Origin: Shimia sp. | GTDB lineage: Bacteria; Pseudomonadota; Alphaproteobacteria; Rhodobacterales; Rhodobacteraceae | NCBI RefSeq assembly: GCF_022448905.1 | Contig: NZ_JAKVCW010000002.1 | Span: 124,001 to 188,000, forward strand | DNA length: 64,000 nt | Direction of reading: 5' to 3' | Shown here: one piece after another, positions 7,510 to 16,663 of the stretch | Position numbering within the stretch: position 1 is the first letter of the stretch | How the letters are laid out: each line of letters opens with the position of its first letter | Made by a program: the position numbers and the translations under genes | The notes under the pieces: generated by a model | Databases searched by the model: none | What the model was told of the DNA's origin: nothing | What the model saw: the letters and a program-made list of their open reading frames with translations, nothing else

Positions 7510-10359
7510 TTACTCCGCCGCTTCGGCGTACTCATCCATCGGCGGACAGATGCAGACCAGGTTGCGGTCGCCGTACGCATTGTCCACACGGTTCACCGGC
7601 GGCCAGTACTTGTCCACACGGAACGCACCGGGTGGGAAACAACCCTGTTCGCGGGTGTATGGACGATCCCAATCTTTCACGAGATCTTCCATCGTGTGCG
7701 GCGCATGTTTCAGCGGGTTGTTCTCCGCATCAATCCGGCCTTCCTCGATGTCGCGAATTTCCTCACGAATGGACAACATCGCATCACAGAAACGATCCAG
7801 CTCCGCTTTGTTCTCAGACTCTGTTGGCTCAATCATCAACGTGCCCGCCACCGGCCAGCTCATGGTTGGCGCGTGGAAACCGCTGTCGATCAGACGTTTG
7901 GCAATGTCATCCACGGTCACCCCAGCACTGTCAGCAAACGGACGGGTGTCGATGATGCACTCATGTGCCACGCGGCCGGTTGGGCCTTTGTAGAGCACGT
8001 CATAGGCACCTTCGAGCCGCTTGGCGATGTAGTTGCCGTTCAGGATCGCCACACGGGTCGCCTGGGTCAGACCTTCGCCACCCATCATCAACACATAGGC
8101 CCAGCTGATAGGCAGAATCGAAGGCGAGCCAAATGGCGCCGCAGACACCGGCCCTTCAACACCGCCAGCTTCAGGGTGACCCGGCAGGTGTGGTGCCAAA
8201 TGCGCTTTCACGCCGATAGGTCCCATGCCGGGGCCGCCCCCACCGTGTGGAATGCAGAAGGTTTTGTGCAGGTTCAGGTGGCTCACGTCACCGCCTACAT
8301 CGCCCGGACGGGACAAGCCCACCATCGCGTTCAGGTTGGCGCCGTCGATGTAAACCTGACCGCCAAACTCATGGGTGATGTCACAAACCTCATGCACTGT
8401 GTCCTCAAACACACCATGGGTGGACGGATAGGTGATCATGCACCCAGCCAGGTTCTCGGCGTGTTTCTCGGCCTTGGCGCGGAAGTCTTCCACATCAATG
8501 TCGCCGTTCTCCGCCGATTTTACCGCCACTACTTTCCAGCCCACCATCTGTGCCGAGGCCGGGTTGGTGCCATGCGCGCTCATCGGAATGAGGCATACGT
8601 TGCGGTGATCTTCGCCCCGCGACCGGTGGTAAGCCGCGATGGTCAGCAGACCCGCATACTCACCCTGCGCACCAGAGTTCGGCTGCATGGAAATCGCATC
8701 ATACCCAGTGATCTGACACAGCTTGTCGTTCAGATCGTCGATCATCTGCGTATAGCCTTCGACCTGATCTTTGGGCGCAAACGGGTGCAGATTGGAGAAC
8801 TCAGGCCAGCTCACTGGCATCATCTCCACAGCTGCGTTCAGCTTCATGGTGCAGGAGCCTAGCGGGATCATCGCGCGGTCCAGCGCCAAATCGCGATCTG
8901 CCAGACGACGCATATAGCGCATCATCTCGGTCTCAGCCCGGTTCATGTGGAAGATCGGGTGATCCAGATAGCCGGTTTCGCGCAGCAGCTTCTCTGGCAG
9001 ACGATACTCTGGCGTATAGTCCTTATCGTCCTGTACAATGCCAAACGCGCGCCAAACCGCTTCGATGGTCTGCGGACGGGTGGTTTCATCCAGCGAGATA
9101 CCAACCTTGGTCTTGCCCACTTTGCGCAGGTTGATGCCTTCCTGTACCGCGTGCTGCAACACACCGCGTTGCAAGAGGCCAACATCAACGGTGACGGTGT
9201 CAAAGAACACACCCGGCTCCACAGTGAAACCCGCGTCCTCCAGACCTTTCACCAGACGGGCGGTCTTGCGGTGCACGCGCTGCGCAATCGCCTTCAAACC
9301 TTCCGGGCCATGGAACACGGCATACATGGAGGCCATCACCGCCAAGAGCGCCTGTGCGGTACACACGTTGGAGTTGGCTTTCTCGCGGCGGATGTGCTGT
9401 TCACGGGTCTGCAGCGACAGGCGGTAGGCACGGTTGCCCTGCGCATCAATCGACACACCGATAATCCGGCCCGGCATGGAGCGCTTATAGGCATCCTTAC
9501 AGCTCATGTAAGCGGCGTGTGGACCACCATAGCCCACCGGCACACCAAAGCGCTGGGTGCTGCCAACAGCAATATCCGCGCCCATCGCACCCGGTTCTTT
9601 CAGCAAGGTCAAGGCCAGCGGATCTGCCGCCACAACCCCAATCGCCTTGTTGGCGTGCAGAGCTTCGATTTCGGCGGTGAAGTCACGCACGTGACCATGG
9701 GTGCCAGGGTACTGGAAGATCGCGCCAAACACCTTGTCTGCTTCCAGATCGTCGGGGTTGCCCACGATCACTTCAATGCCCAGTGGCGCGGCACGGGTCT
9801 GCATCACCGCAATGTTCTGCGGGTGACAGTTTTCGTCCACGAAGAAGGCTTTGACTTTGGATTTGGACACCCGCTGCGCCATGGTCATCGCTTCGGCACA
9901 GGCGGTGGACTCATCCAGCAACGACGCGTTGGCCACGTCCAGACCGGTCAGATCGGTGATCATGGTCTGGTAGTTCAACAGCGCTTCAAGACGGCCTTGC
10001 GAAATCTCAGGCTGATATGGCGTATACGCGGTGTACCAGGCCGGGTTCTCCAGAATGTTACGCTGGATCGCTGGCGGCGTCACAGTGCCGTAGTACCCCT
10101 GACCAATCAGGCTGGTCAGCACTTTGTTCTTTTCAGCCGTGGTGCGCATGTGGCGCAGCACTTTGCGCTCAGACATCGGGCGGCCGGTGTTCAGCGGCTC
10201 TTTCTGACGGATGCTCGCAGGCATCGTGTCATCAATCAGAGCGTCAAGGCTGTCGGCGCCAATCACCTCAAGCATCGCGTCCATCTCATCCGGAGACGGG
10301 CCGATGTGACGGCGGTTGGCAAAATCATAAGGTAGATAGTCGGTGGGTTTGAAGGTCAT
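7510..10359 (-). CDS. gcvP: Glycine dehydrogenase (decarboxylating), P protein
   Basis: About 949 residues from the ATG at 10359, which sits 6 bases after GAGGAG. Upstream in-frame ATGs are too close to or overlap that ribosome site. The protein is the full-length fused P protein. The PLP-binding Lys is in [18 protein letters not shown], preceded by the [12 protein letters not shown] and PSTHGVFED segments, and the N-terminal half has [10 protein letters not shown]. It decarboxylates glycine and passes the aminomethyl group to lipoyl-GcvH. It is the last gene of gcvT-gcvH-gcvP, separated from gcvH by about 216 bp that contain a palindromic element. Confidence 0.97.
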   Translation of the reverse strand: MTFKPTDYLPYDFANRRHIGPSPDEMDAMLEVIGADSLDALIDDTMPASIRQKEPLNTGRPMSERKVLRHMRTTAEKNKVLTSLIGQGYYGTVTPPAIQRNILENPAWYTAYTPYQPEISQGRLEALLNYQTMITDLTGLDVANASLLDESTACAEAMTMAQRVSKSKVKAFFVDENCHPQNIAVMQTRAAPLGIEVIVGNPDDLEADKVFGAIFQYPGTHGHVRDFTAEIEALHANKAIGVVAADPLALTLLKEPGAMGADIAVGSTQRFGVPVGYGGPHAAYMSCKDAYKRSMPGRIIGVSIDAQGNRAYRLSLQTREQHIRREKANSNVCTAQALLAVMASMYAVFHGPEGLKAIAQRVHRKTARLVKGLEDAGFTVEPGVFFDTVTVDVGLLQRGVLQHAVQEGINLRKVGKTKVGISLDETTRPQTIEAVWRAFGIVQDDKDYTPEYRLPEKLLRETGYLDHPIFHMNRAETEMMRYMRRLADRDLALDRAMIPLGSCTMKLNAAVEMMPVSWPEFSNLHPFAPKDQVEGYTQMIDDLNDKLCQITGYDAISMQPNSGAQGEYAGLLTIAAYHRSRGEDHRNVCLIPMSAHGTNPASAQMVGWKVVAVKSAENGDIDVEDFRAKAEKHAENLAGCMITYPSTHGVFEDTVHEVCDITHEFGGQVYIDGANLNAMVGLSRPGDVGGDVSHLNLHKTFCIPHGGGGPGMGPIGVKAHLAPHLPGHPEAGGVEGPVSAAPFGSPSILPISWAYVLMMGGEGLTQATRVAILNGNYIAKRLEGAYDVLYKGPTGRVAHECIIDTRPFADSAGVTVDDIAKRLIDSGFHAPTMSWPVAGTLMIEPTESENKAELDRFCDAMLSIREEIRDIEEGRIDAENNPLKHAPHTMEDLVKDWDRPYTREQGCFPPGAFRVDKYWPPVNRVDNAYGDRNLVCICPPMDEYAEAAE

Positions 10360-10426
10360 CTTCATCTCCTCAACAATCCGCGGCAACAGGTGCGGAAGTT
10401 AGATAAAGTGAGGGCTTGGCTCGGAA

Positions 10427-10491
10427 GGACCGCGCCTGACCCTGGGTGGGGGCTGAAAGCGCCCTCCCGTGGGGAGGGTCGGGCACGGTCC
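10427..10491. repeat. Long imperfect palindrome between gcvH and gcvP
   Basis: The outer arms GGACCG and CGGTCC enclose inner arms CCTGACCCT and AGGGTCGGGC, with a GAAAGCGCC centre. A related element of about 58 bp occurs at 28006-28063, sharing the order GCGCC-GACC, GGGTGG, GAAAGCG, CCCGTGGGGA, GGTCGGGC in degenerate form. As RNA it would fold into a long hairpin inside the gcv operon transcript and could alter gcvH and gcvP levels separately. Confidence 0.6.
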
Positions 10492-10575
10492 GGTCTTACA
10501 GACCGAACCAAACCTCTCGTAGATGCTGGTCATCGAGCGCGGGATGTGAGTTGCCTCCCTCCCGCAGCCAAAGGC

Positions 10576-10935
10576 TTACCCGATGAATTCTTTGTAGGCG
10601 TTCTCGTCCATGTAATCGTCCATCTGGGACGGATCGGACGGCTTGATCTTGAAGAACCAGGCGCCTTCCATGGGGTCGTCGTTCACCTTGCCCGGCTCAT
10701 CAACCAGCGGCTCGTTCACTTCGACAATCTCGCCATCAATCGGCGCCAGAATGTCAGACGCGGCTTTCACGGACTCGATCACACAGACTTCTTCGTCTTT
10801 GGTGACCTCGGTGCCCGCTTCTGGCAGTTCGACAAACACCACATCGCCCAGTTGCTCGCTGGCGTGTTCGGTGATGCCCACCACCACAACGTCGCCTTCA
10901 ACCCGCAGCCATTCGTGCTCTTCGGTATATTTCAT
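10576..10935 (-). CDS. gcvH: Glycine cleavage system H protein
   Basis: 119 residues starting [15 protein letters not shown], with the lipoylation site Lys in [14 protein letters not shown]. It carries the lipoyl arm that shuttles the aminomethyl group between the P, T and L proteins. A CAGGAGAGCA ribosome site precedes the ATG. It lies 18 bp after gcvT and before gcvP, under the glycine riboswitch upstream of gcvT. Confidence 0.97.
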   Translation of the reverse strand: MKYTEEHEWLRVEGDVVVVGITEHASEQLGDVVFVELPEAGTEVTKDEEVCVIESVKAASDILAPIDGEIVEVNEPLVDEPGKVNDDPMEGAWFFKIKPSDPSQMDDYMDENAYKEFIG

Positions 10936-10953
10936 TGCTTGCTCTCCTGTTGC

Positions 10954-12078
10954 TCAACGTTTGAAATTGGCAGGCACCAGCGGCATCTTCGCCACGGTCA
11001 CGGGCAAACGCTTGCCCCGTACCTCACCAAAAATTTCTGTTCCGACAGCGGCCTGCGCCGTGCCGACATATCCCATGGCCACCGGACCTTCGTAGGTCGG
11101 ACCAAAGCCGCCCGAGGTGACTTCACCAATCGGCTCGCCACCTTCAGCCGCGGCAAACAGCTGTGTGCCCGCCCGCATCGGCGCCCGGCCTGTTGGCGCC
11201 AGGCCCACACGTTTGCGTGCCACGCCTTCCGCCAGATCGCCAAAGATGCGATCTGCACCCGGGAAGCCTCCGGCGCGATCCCCATCCGCGCGGCGCACTT
11301 TCTGGATTGCCCAGGTCAGCGCCGCCTCGATGGGGGATGTGCTGGCATCGATGTCATTGCCATAAAGGCACAGGCCGCCTTCCAGACGCAGACTGTCGCG
11401 CGCGCCAAGGCCAATGCCTTCCACCTCTTCCATCGCCAACAGTTTGCGGCAAATACCTTCCGCATCGGCTTCTGGGATCGAAATCTCGTATCCATCTTCC
11501 CCGGTGTAACCCGAGCGGCTGACCCAACAGGCCACGCCATCCAGCTCAACTTCGGTGAAATCCATAAACGCCATATCGACAACGGCAGGGTTCAACCGCG
11601 CCAAAGCGGTCTCTGCCGCCGGACCTTGCAACGCTACCAGCGCACGACCGGTGATCTCTTCCACCGTCACATCCGGGGACAACGCTGCGGTCATCCGCGC
11701 AATATCCGCTTCTTTACAGGCCGCATTCACCACCACAAACAGGTGGTCGCCGCGGTTGGCAAACATCAGATCGTCTTCGATCCCGCCTGCATCATTGGTG
11801 AAAAACCCATAGCGCTGACGCCCAGCGCCAAGGCCCATCACATCCTGTGGCACCAGCGTTTCAAACGCCTTCGCAGCGGCCTCGTAGCTCCCGGCACGCA
11901 GCGCAACTTGCCCCATGTGGCTCACATCAAACAAACCCGCAGCCCCGCGACAATGCAGGTGCTCTTTCATGACGCCCAGCGGGTACTGCACAGGCATGTC
12001 ATAGCCCGCAAACCCAACCATCTTGGCGCCAAGCTCAACATGCAGATCATACAGCGGTGTCCGCTTCAAATCTCCCAT
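10954..12078 (-). CDS. gcvT: Glycine cleavage system T protein (aminomethyltransferase)
   Basis: About 374 residues from the ATG at 12078 (MGDLKRTPLYDLHVELGAKM). An in-frame start 33 bases upstream would add a charged stretch not typical of the family. Family marks include VGFAGYDMPVQY, GLFDVSHMGQ, the folate-site region CWVSRSGYTGEDGYEIS and GARDSLRLEGGLCLYGNDID. It transfers the one-carbon unit from the aminomethyl-lipoyl arm to tetrahydrofolate and releases ammonia. It is the first gene of the operon, and a tandem riboswitch lies in its leader. Confidence 0.96.
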   Translation of the reverse strand: MGDLKRTPLYDLHVELGAKMVGFAGYDMPVQYPLGVMKEHLHCRGAAGLFDVSHMGQVALRAGSYEAAAKAFETLVPQDVMGLGAGRQRYGFFTNDAGGIEDDLMFANRGDHLFVVVNAACKEADIARMTAALSPDVTVEEITGRALVALQGPAAETALARLNPAVVDMAFMDFTEVELDGVACWVSRSGYTGEDGYEISIPEADAEGICRKLLAMEEVEGIGLGARDSLRLEGGLCLYGNDIDASTSPIEAALTWAIQKVRRADGDRAGGFPGADRIFGDLAEGVARKRVGLAPTGRAPMRAGTQLFAAAEGGEPIGEVTSGGFGPTYEGPVAMGYVGTAQAAVGTEIFGEVRGKRLPVTVAKMPLVPANFKR

Positions 12079-12167
12079 AGGCTTCGCCCTTCTCCTTCCG
12101 GGCGTGTCCATGTTTGGAGGTCACATCCGGCATCCCATTTTCGCGCAACTGTTCTGCGCGTGCGATG

Positions 12168-12341
12168 CCCCCTCTGTCCGACTGCCTGAGATCGTTATCC
12201 CTTCGGCGGGTGTCCTGACGAACACCACTCTCCAGAGTGTGTTTTCAAAGGTGGTCGGTCCCTGTGGCCTGAGAGTTTCCGGGGCGGTTGCTCCTTCGGC
12301 ACTGGATCGTCCAGTTCTCCCGATTCACCTTGGCGTGCACC
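12168..12341 (-). promoter_or_regulatory. Tandem glycine riboswitch in the gcvTHP leader
   Basis: Read on the minus strand, two glycine-aptamer cores follow each other. The first (about 12246-12331) contains GGGAGA, CCGAAGGAGCAA, ACTCTCAGG and GGGACCG. The second (about 12170-12236) contains CTGGAGAG, CCGCCGAAGGGAT, GATCTCAGG and CGGACAGAGG. The two are separated by a short linker, as in classical cooperative glycine riboswitches. It lies about 90 bp upstream of gcvT. In the known class, glycine binding turns on expression of the cleavage system. Confidence 0.9.
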
Positions 12342-12616
12342 GTAGTATGCAGAACCAAAGCTGACAAGCCTCAATATCGCAACGGATTATCACGCGATAA
12401 GCAATAGTTATGACACACTTCACCCAGCCCGGTAAGTAATTGCAATCCAACAAAAGGTTTTCCGCGCAATCAGACGACTTTCCACGGCGACCTGCACCTT
12501 CACGACACCTTATGGAGAAGACAATTAGAAACCGCCGATCATGCAGTTTTGCAAATCCCCTTGGCTTCGCCTGCCCGGCTCCCTAGGTAAGCCCCCACCC
12601 AAACAGGACCTCTTTG
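12342..12616. other. Intergenic promoter region between the gcv operon and a small membrane-protein gene
   Basis: About 275 bp without a convincing gene. It should carry the gcv promoter (minus strand) and that of the gene at 12617. An inverted repeat TTATC-ACGC-GATAA lies at 12387-12400, near where the gcv promoter is expected. Confidence 0.5.
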
Positions 12617-13003
12617 ATGCTTGTTTTTGCCCTGATCTTTTTTGTCGGCCCCATTCTCGGCGGCGCGCTCTCCCTTGGCGCAGCCGCGCAGCTTTGGCGC
12701 GGCGGCAAAGCGGAAGGACCAATCGTTGTTCTTTTGACAACCGCTCTGGGGCTCCTGGCCATCTGGGGCTTGCGCTATGACCTCGGGCTCAACCTGCCAG
12801 AACTCTCCGCCCTCCCCTCTGGTGCTACGCTAGAACAAACCCTTGTCCTCTTGGCCAGCGCCCTATTTCTCACTCTGCTGTTTGGCACATTCCGCTGGCC
12901 AGTCCAGCGCAAAGGCCGCTGGATGGCGGTCCTCGCAGGTCTGTTGTGGGGAGTTGTTTTCGCCGCGGGCGTCGTCCTCTCAGGCGTCGACTTTCGCCAC
13001 TAA
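12617..13003 (+). CDS. Small integral membrane protein of unknown function
   Basis: 128 residues from the ATG at 12617, with AGGACC just upstream (a TTG one codon earlier is less likely). Hydrophobic segments are visible at about residues 2-24, 36-50, 73-92 and 104-122, suggesting four membrane helices linked by short charged loops (QLWRGGKAEG, RWPVQRKGRW). I do not recognise a named family. It is tail-to-tail with the Rrf2 regulator, with 16 bp between. Confidence 0.7.
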   Translation: MLVFALIFFVGPILGGALSLGAAAQLWRGGKAEGPIVVLLTTALGLLAIWGLRYDLGLNLPELSALPSGATLEQTLVLLASALFLTLLFGTFRWPVQRKGRWMAVLAGLLWGVVFAAGVVLSGVDFRH

Positions 13004-13019
13004 GCCCGCGAACACGTTC

Positions 13020-13475
13020 TTAGCTGGCTTTTGAGTCACAAGGATCAGGCGCCAGAATGCCAAGCAACGCGGTGTTGTTGCACACCAACGAGTCCAGCGT
13101 CACAACATCCAACCGCGCGTAAAATGCCTCCGCGGCCTCTTGTAAAGCCAACTTCAATCGACAGGCCGCCACAAGCGGACAGGAATTGTCCACATCCGCA
13201 AAACACTCGGCCAGCGGCACAGAGGCTTCCATAGCCCGGAAAATCTCACCGATCTCAATGTCTTTGGGCTCGCGAGCCAACTCAAGCCCGCCATTGCGCC
13301 CCCGTTGCGTGCTCAACACGCCCATCAACGCCAGTTGGTGAATAACCTGCACCAGGTGGTTTTCCGACGCGTTACACACCCCGGCAATCTCATGCTTGGT
13401 CACCAAGCGGCCACGGTGCGCTGTGCAATACATCAGCACACGAATGGCAATATTCGTCCGTTTGGTAATCCGCAT
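13020..13475 (-). CDS. Rrf2-family Fe-S transcriptional regulator (NsrR/RirA-like)
   Basis: 151 residues. An N-terminal winged helix (TKRTNIAIRVLMYCTAHRG, then the recognition helix region ASENHLVQVIHQLA and the wing QRGRNGGLELA) is followed by the cluster-binding cysteines Cys91, Cys99 and Cys105 (CX7CX5C). That spacing matches RirA, while the DNA-binding half and C terminus resemble NsrR more. Such proteins sense NO or iron status through the cluster. It is divergent from the cyclotransferase gene, and an FNR-like box lies in the shared promoter region. Confidence 0.85.
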   Translation of the reverse strand: MRITKRTNIAIRVLMYCTAHRGRLVTKHEIAGVCNASENHLVQVIHQLALMGVLSTQRGRNGGLELAREPKDIEIGEIFRAMEASVPLAECFADVDNSCPLVAACRLKLALQEAAEAFYARLDVVTLDSLVCNNTALLGILAPDPCDSKAS

Positions 13476-13546
13476 GATCTTCCTCTCAGTCCGTCCCGGC
13501 GGTCAGATGGGTGAGCGGGTTGTGCCAGAGGGATCCGTGCATAGCA

Positions 13547-13560
13547 TTGACATGGATCAA
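13547..13560. promoter_or_regulatory. FNR/DNR-type box between the Rrf2 regulator and the cyclotransferase gene
   Basis: TTGACATGGATCAA matches TTGAY-N4-ATCAA with arms TTGA and TCAA. It lies 21 bp before the ATG at 13581 and about 72 bp from the Rrf2 start. In alphaproteobacteria such boxes bind FnrL or Dnr-type regulators under low oxygen or NO. Confidence 0.45.
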
Positions 13561-13580
13561 CACACGTGTAGGGAGGAGGC

Positions 13581-14144
13581 ATGACCGCCTCCTACTTCTT
13601 TGGCTATGGCAGCCTCGTGAATCAAAGCACGCATTCTTACGAGAATGCGCATCCCGCGCGCCTGAACGGGTGGCGGCGTCAGTGGTGTCACACCGACCTG
13701 CGCCCCATCGCGTTTCTTACCGCTGTGCCAGACGACTCCTGCGCCATAGACGGTATTATAGCACATGTGCCAGGCGATGACTGGGAAGCTCTGGACGCCC
13801 GTGAATTTGCCTACACTCGCGTGATCAGCACTCCGAAGGTCACCCACCCGATCACCGATCCCATCGAGATCGCCGTCTACACCGCCCGCCACAACATCGG
13901 CCTGCCCGCAGACATGCGCCATCCCATTCTGCTCAGCTATCTGGACGTGGTTGTGCAAGGCTACCTGCGTGAATTTGGTGAGCAAGGCGTTGTGGATTTC
14001 TTCGCCACAACAACCGGTTGGGACGCGCCCATCCTGCATGACCGCGCCGATCCACAATACCCGCGTCACCGCGTGCTGACCAAAGACGAGACGGCGCTGG
14101 TGGATCACCACCTCGCCGCTCTGGACGCAAAATTCACCAGCTAA
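13581..14144 (+). CDS. Gamma-glutamylcyclotransferase-like (GGCT/ChaC fold) protein
   Basis: 187 residues. The GGCT-fold glycine loop is visible near the N terminus as FFGYGSLVN, followed by ARLNGWRRQW and the acidic segment WEALDAREFAYTRV, which carries the presumed general-acid Glu. Members break gamma-glutamyl bonds, for example in glutathione or gamma-glutamyl dipeptides, to give 5-oxoproline. The ribosome site GGGAGGAGGC lies directly before the ATG. It is followed by mgtE after 13 bp, so the two may be co-transcribed. The exact substrate is unknown. Confidence 0.8.
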   Translation: MTASYFFGYGSLVNQSTHSYENAHPARLNGWRRQWCHTDLRPIAFLTAVPDDSCAIDGIIAHVPGDDWEALDAREFAYTRVISTPKVTHPITDPIEIAVYTARHNIGLPADMRHPILLSYLDVVVQGYLREFGEQGVVDFFATTTGWDAPILHDRADPQYPRHRVLTKDETALVDHHLAALDAKFTS

Positions 14145-14157
14145 AAGGCCTGCCAAC

Positions 14158-15552
14158 ATGCCCTCTATGATCTGGCACGACGACCACACAGAGGACGGCA
14201 AACAGGCCAACCGCAAGCTGCTAAAACAGCTCGATCACTGGATTGGGGCTGATAAGAAAGCGGCCTTAATCGAAGCGCTCGAAGACTGGCCCGCGGTCGA
14301 CACATTGGCCGCTCTCACGCGATTGCGCCCCGCCCGCGCCCGCGTGATGTTTGACTGGATCCCGGATGCGCTTGGCCTCAAGGTCATGGCCGAACTTGAT
14401 CCGGACCTGCGCGCGGTTCTGTTCTCGGAAACGTCCCTCACGACTTTTTCCAACATCATCGCCATGATGGATGAGGACGAGGCCGTCGACACGCTACTCG
14501 AACTACCTCGCAGTTTCGCCGCACAGCTGGTCGCGGCACACCCAAAGGCCGACGCCATTGCCGCCGTCCTTCAAGCCCGCGACGACAGCGCCGCCACCGT
14601 CATGCGCTTGGGCGTCCTCATGGCCCCGGCAGATTGCACCGTCGCACAACTCACACAGGACATCCGCGCCCGTAGCCAGAACCTCGCCAAGATCGACATG
14701 ATGTTTGTGGTGGACGCCAACCGCAAACCGCTGGGTTTCCTGCGCTTTCGCGAAGTGTTGGCCGCCACCGACGACGTGGTCCTGCACGACATCCTGCATC
14801 CGGAACTGCTTTTGGTGAGTGCTGACTGGGACCGCGAAGACGTCTTGTCCATGGCCCGTGCCAAAAACCTACACGCCATTGGGGTGATCGACAGCACCGG
14901 CAAACTTGTCGGCGGCATCTCCCCCCGCGAACTGGCCAAAATCGTCCGCGAAGAGGCCGAAGAAGACATGCTGCGTATGGGCTCAGTCTCCCCCGCTACC
15001 ACGCAGTTTGACAGCCCGCTCACCATCCTGCGCCGCCGTTTGCCTTGGCTGCTCGGCGGCCTGGGGGGCGCCGGTTTTGCCGCAGGTGTGATTGGCTCCT
15101 TTGAGGACGCGCTGGCCCAAGCGGCCGTTTTGGCCAGCTTTATCCCCGTAGTCATGGCCACCGCAGGCAACGCGGGCATTCAGGCCTCCACTGTATCTGT
15201 GCAGTCCCTCACCTCCGGCGTGAACTGGCGCGGCGACTTCTCGGGCCGCATCCTGCGCGAGCTGTTGGGTGCCATGCTGAACGGGCTCTCCATTGGCAGC
15301 ATCACCGCGCTCATGGTTCTGTTGGTCAGCCTGTTCATCCCGCTGCACGCGCCAGCCTACCTGGCGCTCACCGCCCTCTGCGCGCTCACACTGGTGACCA
15401 CAATCGCAGGCACCATCGGCGCCGTTATTCCCTTTGTTCTCAAATCCCTAAAGCTCGACCCTGCCGTGGCGACCGGCATCTTCATCACGACGACCAACGA
15501 CGTGTTTGGCGTGCTGATTTTCTTCCTAGTCGCCTCAGCGCTCTACCTCTGA
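14158..15552 (+). CDS. mgtE: Magnesium transporter MgtE
   Basis: 464 residues with the MgtE layout. A cytoplasmic N domain (about 1-130, helical repeats with LARLRP-like turns) and a pair of CBS domains (about 135-265: MMFVVDANRKPLGFL, HAIGVIDSTGKLVGGI) precede the membrane domain. That domain (about 290-464) has PVVMATAGNAGIQASTVSVQSL and ATGIFITTTNDVFGVLIFF, with the conserved pore Asp in TNDVFG. It is a Mg2+-gated channel in the inner membrane. It follows the cyclotransferase gene by 13 bp and runs convergently into the PfkB gene with 1 bp between. Confidence 0.93.
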   Translation: MPSMIWHDDHTEDGKQANRKLLKQLDHWIGADKKAALIEALEDWPAVDTLAALTRLRPARARVMFDWIPDALGLKVMAELDPDLRAVLFSETSLTTFSNIIAMMDEDEAVDTLLELPRSFAAQLVAAHPKADAIAAVLQARDDSAATVMRLGVLMAPADCTVAQLTQDIRARSQNLAKIDMMFVVDANRKPLGFLRFREVLAATDDVVLHDILHPELLLVSADWDREDVLSMARAKNLHAIGVIDSTGKLVGGISPRELAKIVREEAEEDMLRMGSVSPATTQFDSPLTILRRRLPWLLGGLGGAGFAAGVIGSFEDALAQAAVLASFIPVVMATAGNAGIQASTVSVQSLTSGVNWRGDFSGRILRELLGAMLNGLSIGSITALMVLLVSLFIPLHAPAYLALTALCALTLVTTIAGTIGAVIPFVLKSLKLDPAVATGIFITTTNDVFGVLIFFLVASALYL

Positions 15553-15553
15553 A

Positions 15554-16507
15554 CTACACGGCCAGATCGCTCAACGCACACTCCGGCAGATAGCGCTCAA
15601 AATCCGGCTTCCGGCACAGCTCTCTCGCGGGTGTGGTCACCGCCGACGTCGCCGCCGTCGTGCCCCACTGCAGGGCCGTGGTCGCGTCTTTGCCCATGGC
15701 CATCGCTAAGGCAAACGCCCCGACAAAACTGTCCCCAGCCCCCACTTTGTTGTCCACCGGCACATCCAGACCAGAAGCATGCACACAGCCCGTTTCTGTC
15801 GCCAGCACCGACCCATCCGGTCCCCGCGCAACAACCACCGCACGCGCCACACCTTTCGTGACCAAATCGCGCGCAAACCGGGCGCTGTCCTCGCGGCTTG
15901 CCAATGGCGCACCTTCGATTTCTTCCGCTTCATCATGGTCCATGCGCAGCACTTCCAGCCCGCATCCCTCATGCCCACAAAGATCCGCCAGTGGCGCGCC
16001 TGAAATGTCACAAATCACCTTTGGCCCCTCGGCCCCAAGCCGCTGCATGATGCGCCGGATCACGTCGACTGGCATGCCCGGTGCCAAACTGCCCGACAGC
16101 ACAACCAATCCCGACGGCGACACCATCGCACACAGGTTGTCCAACATCAGTTCGCAGTCCGCCTCCCGCCAAGTTGGCCCCGGCATCACATAGCGATACT
16201 GATCCCCGCTTGCGCCTTCGATTACTGCCACATTGGTGCGGGTCTCCCCCGGTGCCGGATACGGAATGCGCGCGATGCCCTCTTCGGCCAACAAAACCCC
16301 GAGCTTCACCCCTGCAGTGCCCCCAGCCGCGACAAACGCGCGCGAATACCCGCCCAAAATCCGGATCGCGCGCGACACATTGATCCCGCCGCCACCCGCG
16401 CTAAACACCGGCGCGTCGCAGCGCAGCTTTGGCCCTGCACTCACCTCAGGCGTCGCGGTGGACATATCCACCGCCGGGTTGAAAGTCACGGTCAGAATAT
16501 CTTGCAA
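15554..16507 (-). CDS. pfkB: PfkB-family sugar-phosphate kinase (6-phosphofructokinase II-like)
   Basis: About 317 residues if translation starts at the TTG at 16507, which has GGAG 9 bases upstream and begins at the usual family N terminus (QDILTVTFNPAVD). An ATG 39 bases further upstream adds an unusual leader. Marks: GPKLRCDAPVFSAGGGGINVSRA (closely like E. coli PfkB), QYRYVMPGP and the catalytic anion-hole motif NKVGAGDSFVGA. It would phosphorylate fructose 6-phosphate or a related sugar phosphate with ATP. A 1-phosphofructokinase or tagatose-6-P kinase role is possible, but no PTS or fru genes are adjacent. Confidence 0.82.
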   Translation of the reverse strand: MQDILTVTFNPAVDMSTATPEVSAGPKLRCDAPVFSAGGGGINVSRAIRILGGYSRAFVAAGGTAGVKLGVLLAEEGIARIPYPAPGETRTNVAVIEGASGDQYRYVMPGPTWREADCELMLDNLCAMVSPSGLVVLSGSLAPGMPVDVIRRIMQRLGAEGPKVICDISGAPLADLCGHEGCGLEVLRMDHDEAEEIEGAPLASREDSARFARDLVTKGVARAVVVARGPDGSVLATETGCVHASGLDVPVDNKVGAGDSFVGAFALAMAMGKDATTALQWGTTAATSAVTTPARELCRKPDFERYLPECALSDLAV

Positions 16508-16608
16508 CGGTCCATACTCCAGAAGGCACAAATGTACGTGGCACATCTGCTCACAGAGACACCGTTACCGCAAACAGGACGTGCGAAACTCTGTTCTAGA
16601 TCAAAGAC

Positions 16609-16642
16609 CAAAACAAAAGCGGCGCCCCGAGGGGAGCGCCGC
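16609..16642 (-). terminator. Intrinsic terminator after the MBL-fold hydrolase gene
   Basis: On the minus strand a GCGGCGC-CCCC stem with a 2-base loop pairs with GGGG-GCCGC and is followed by TTTTGTTTT. It lies about 20 bp after the hydrolase stop. Confidence 0.8.
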
Positions 16643-16663
16643 CTCTAAGAGCCAAAACGGCTC

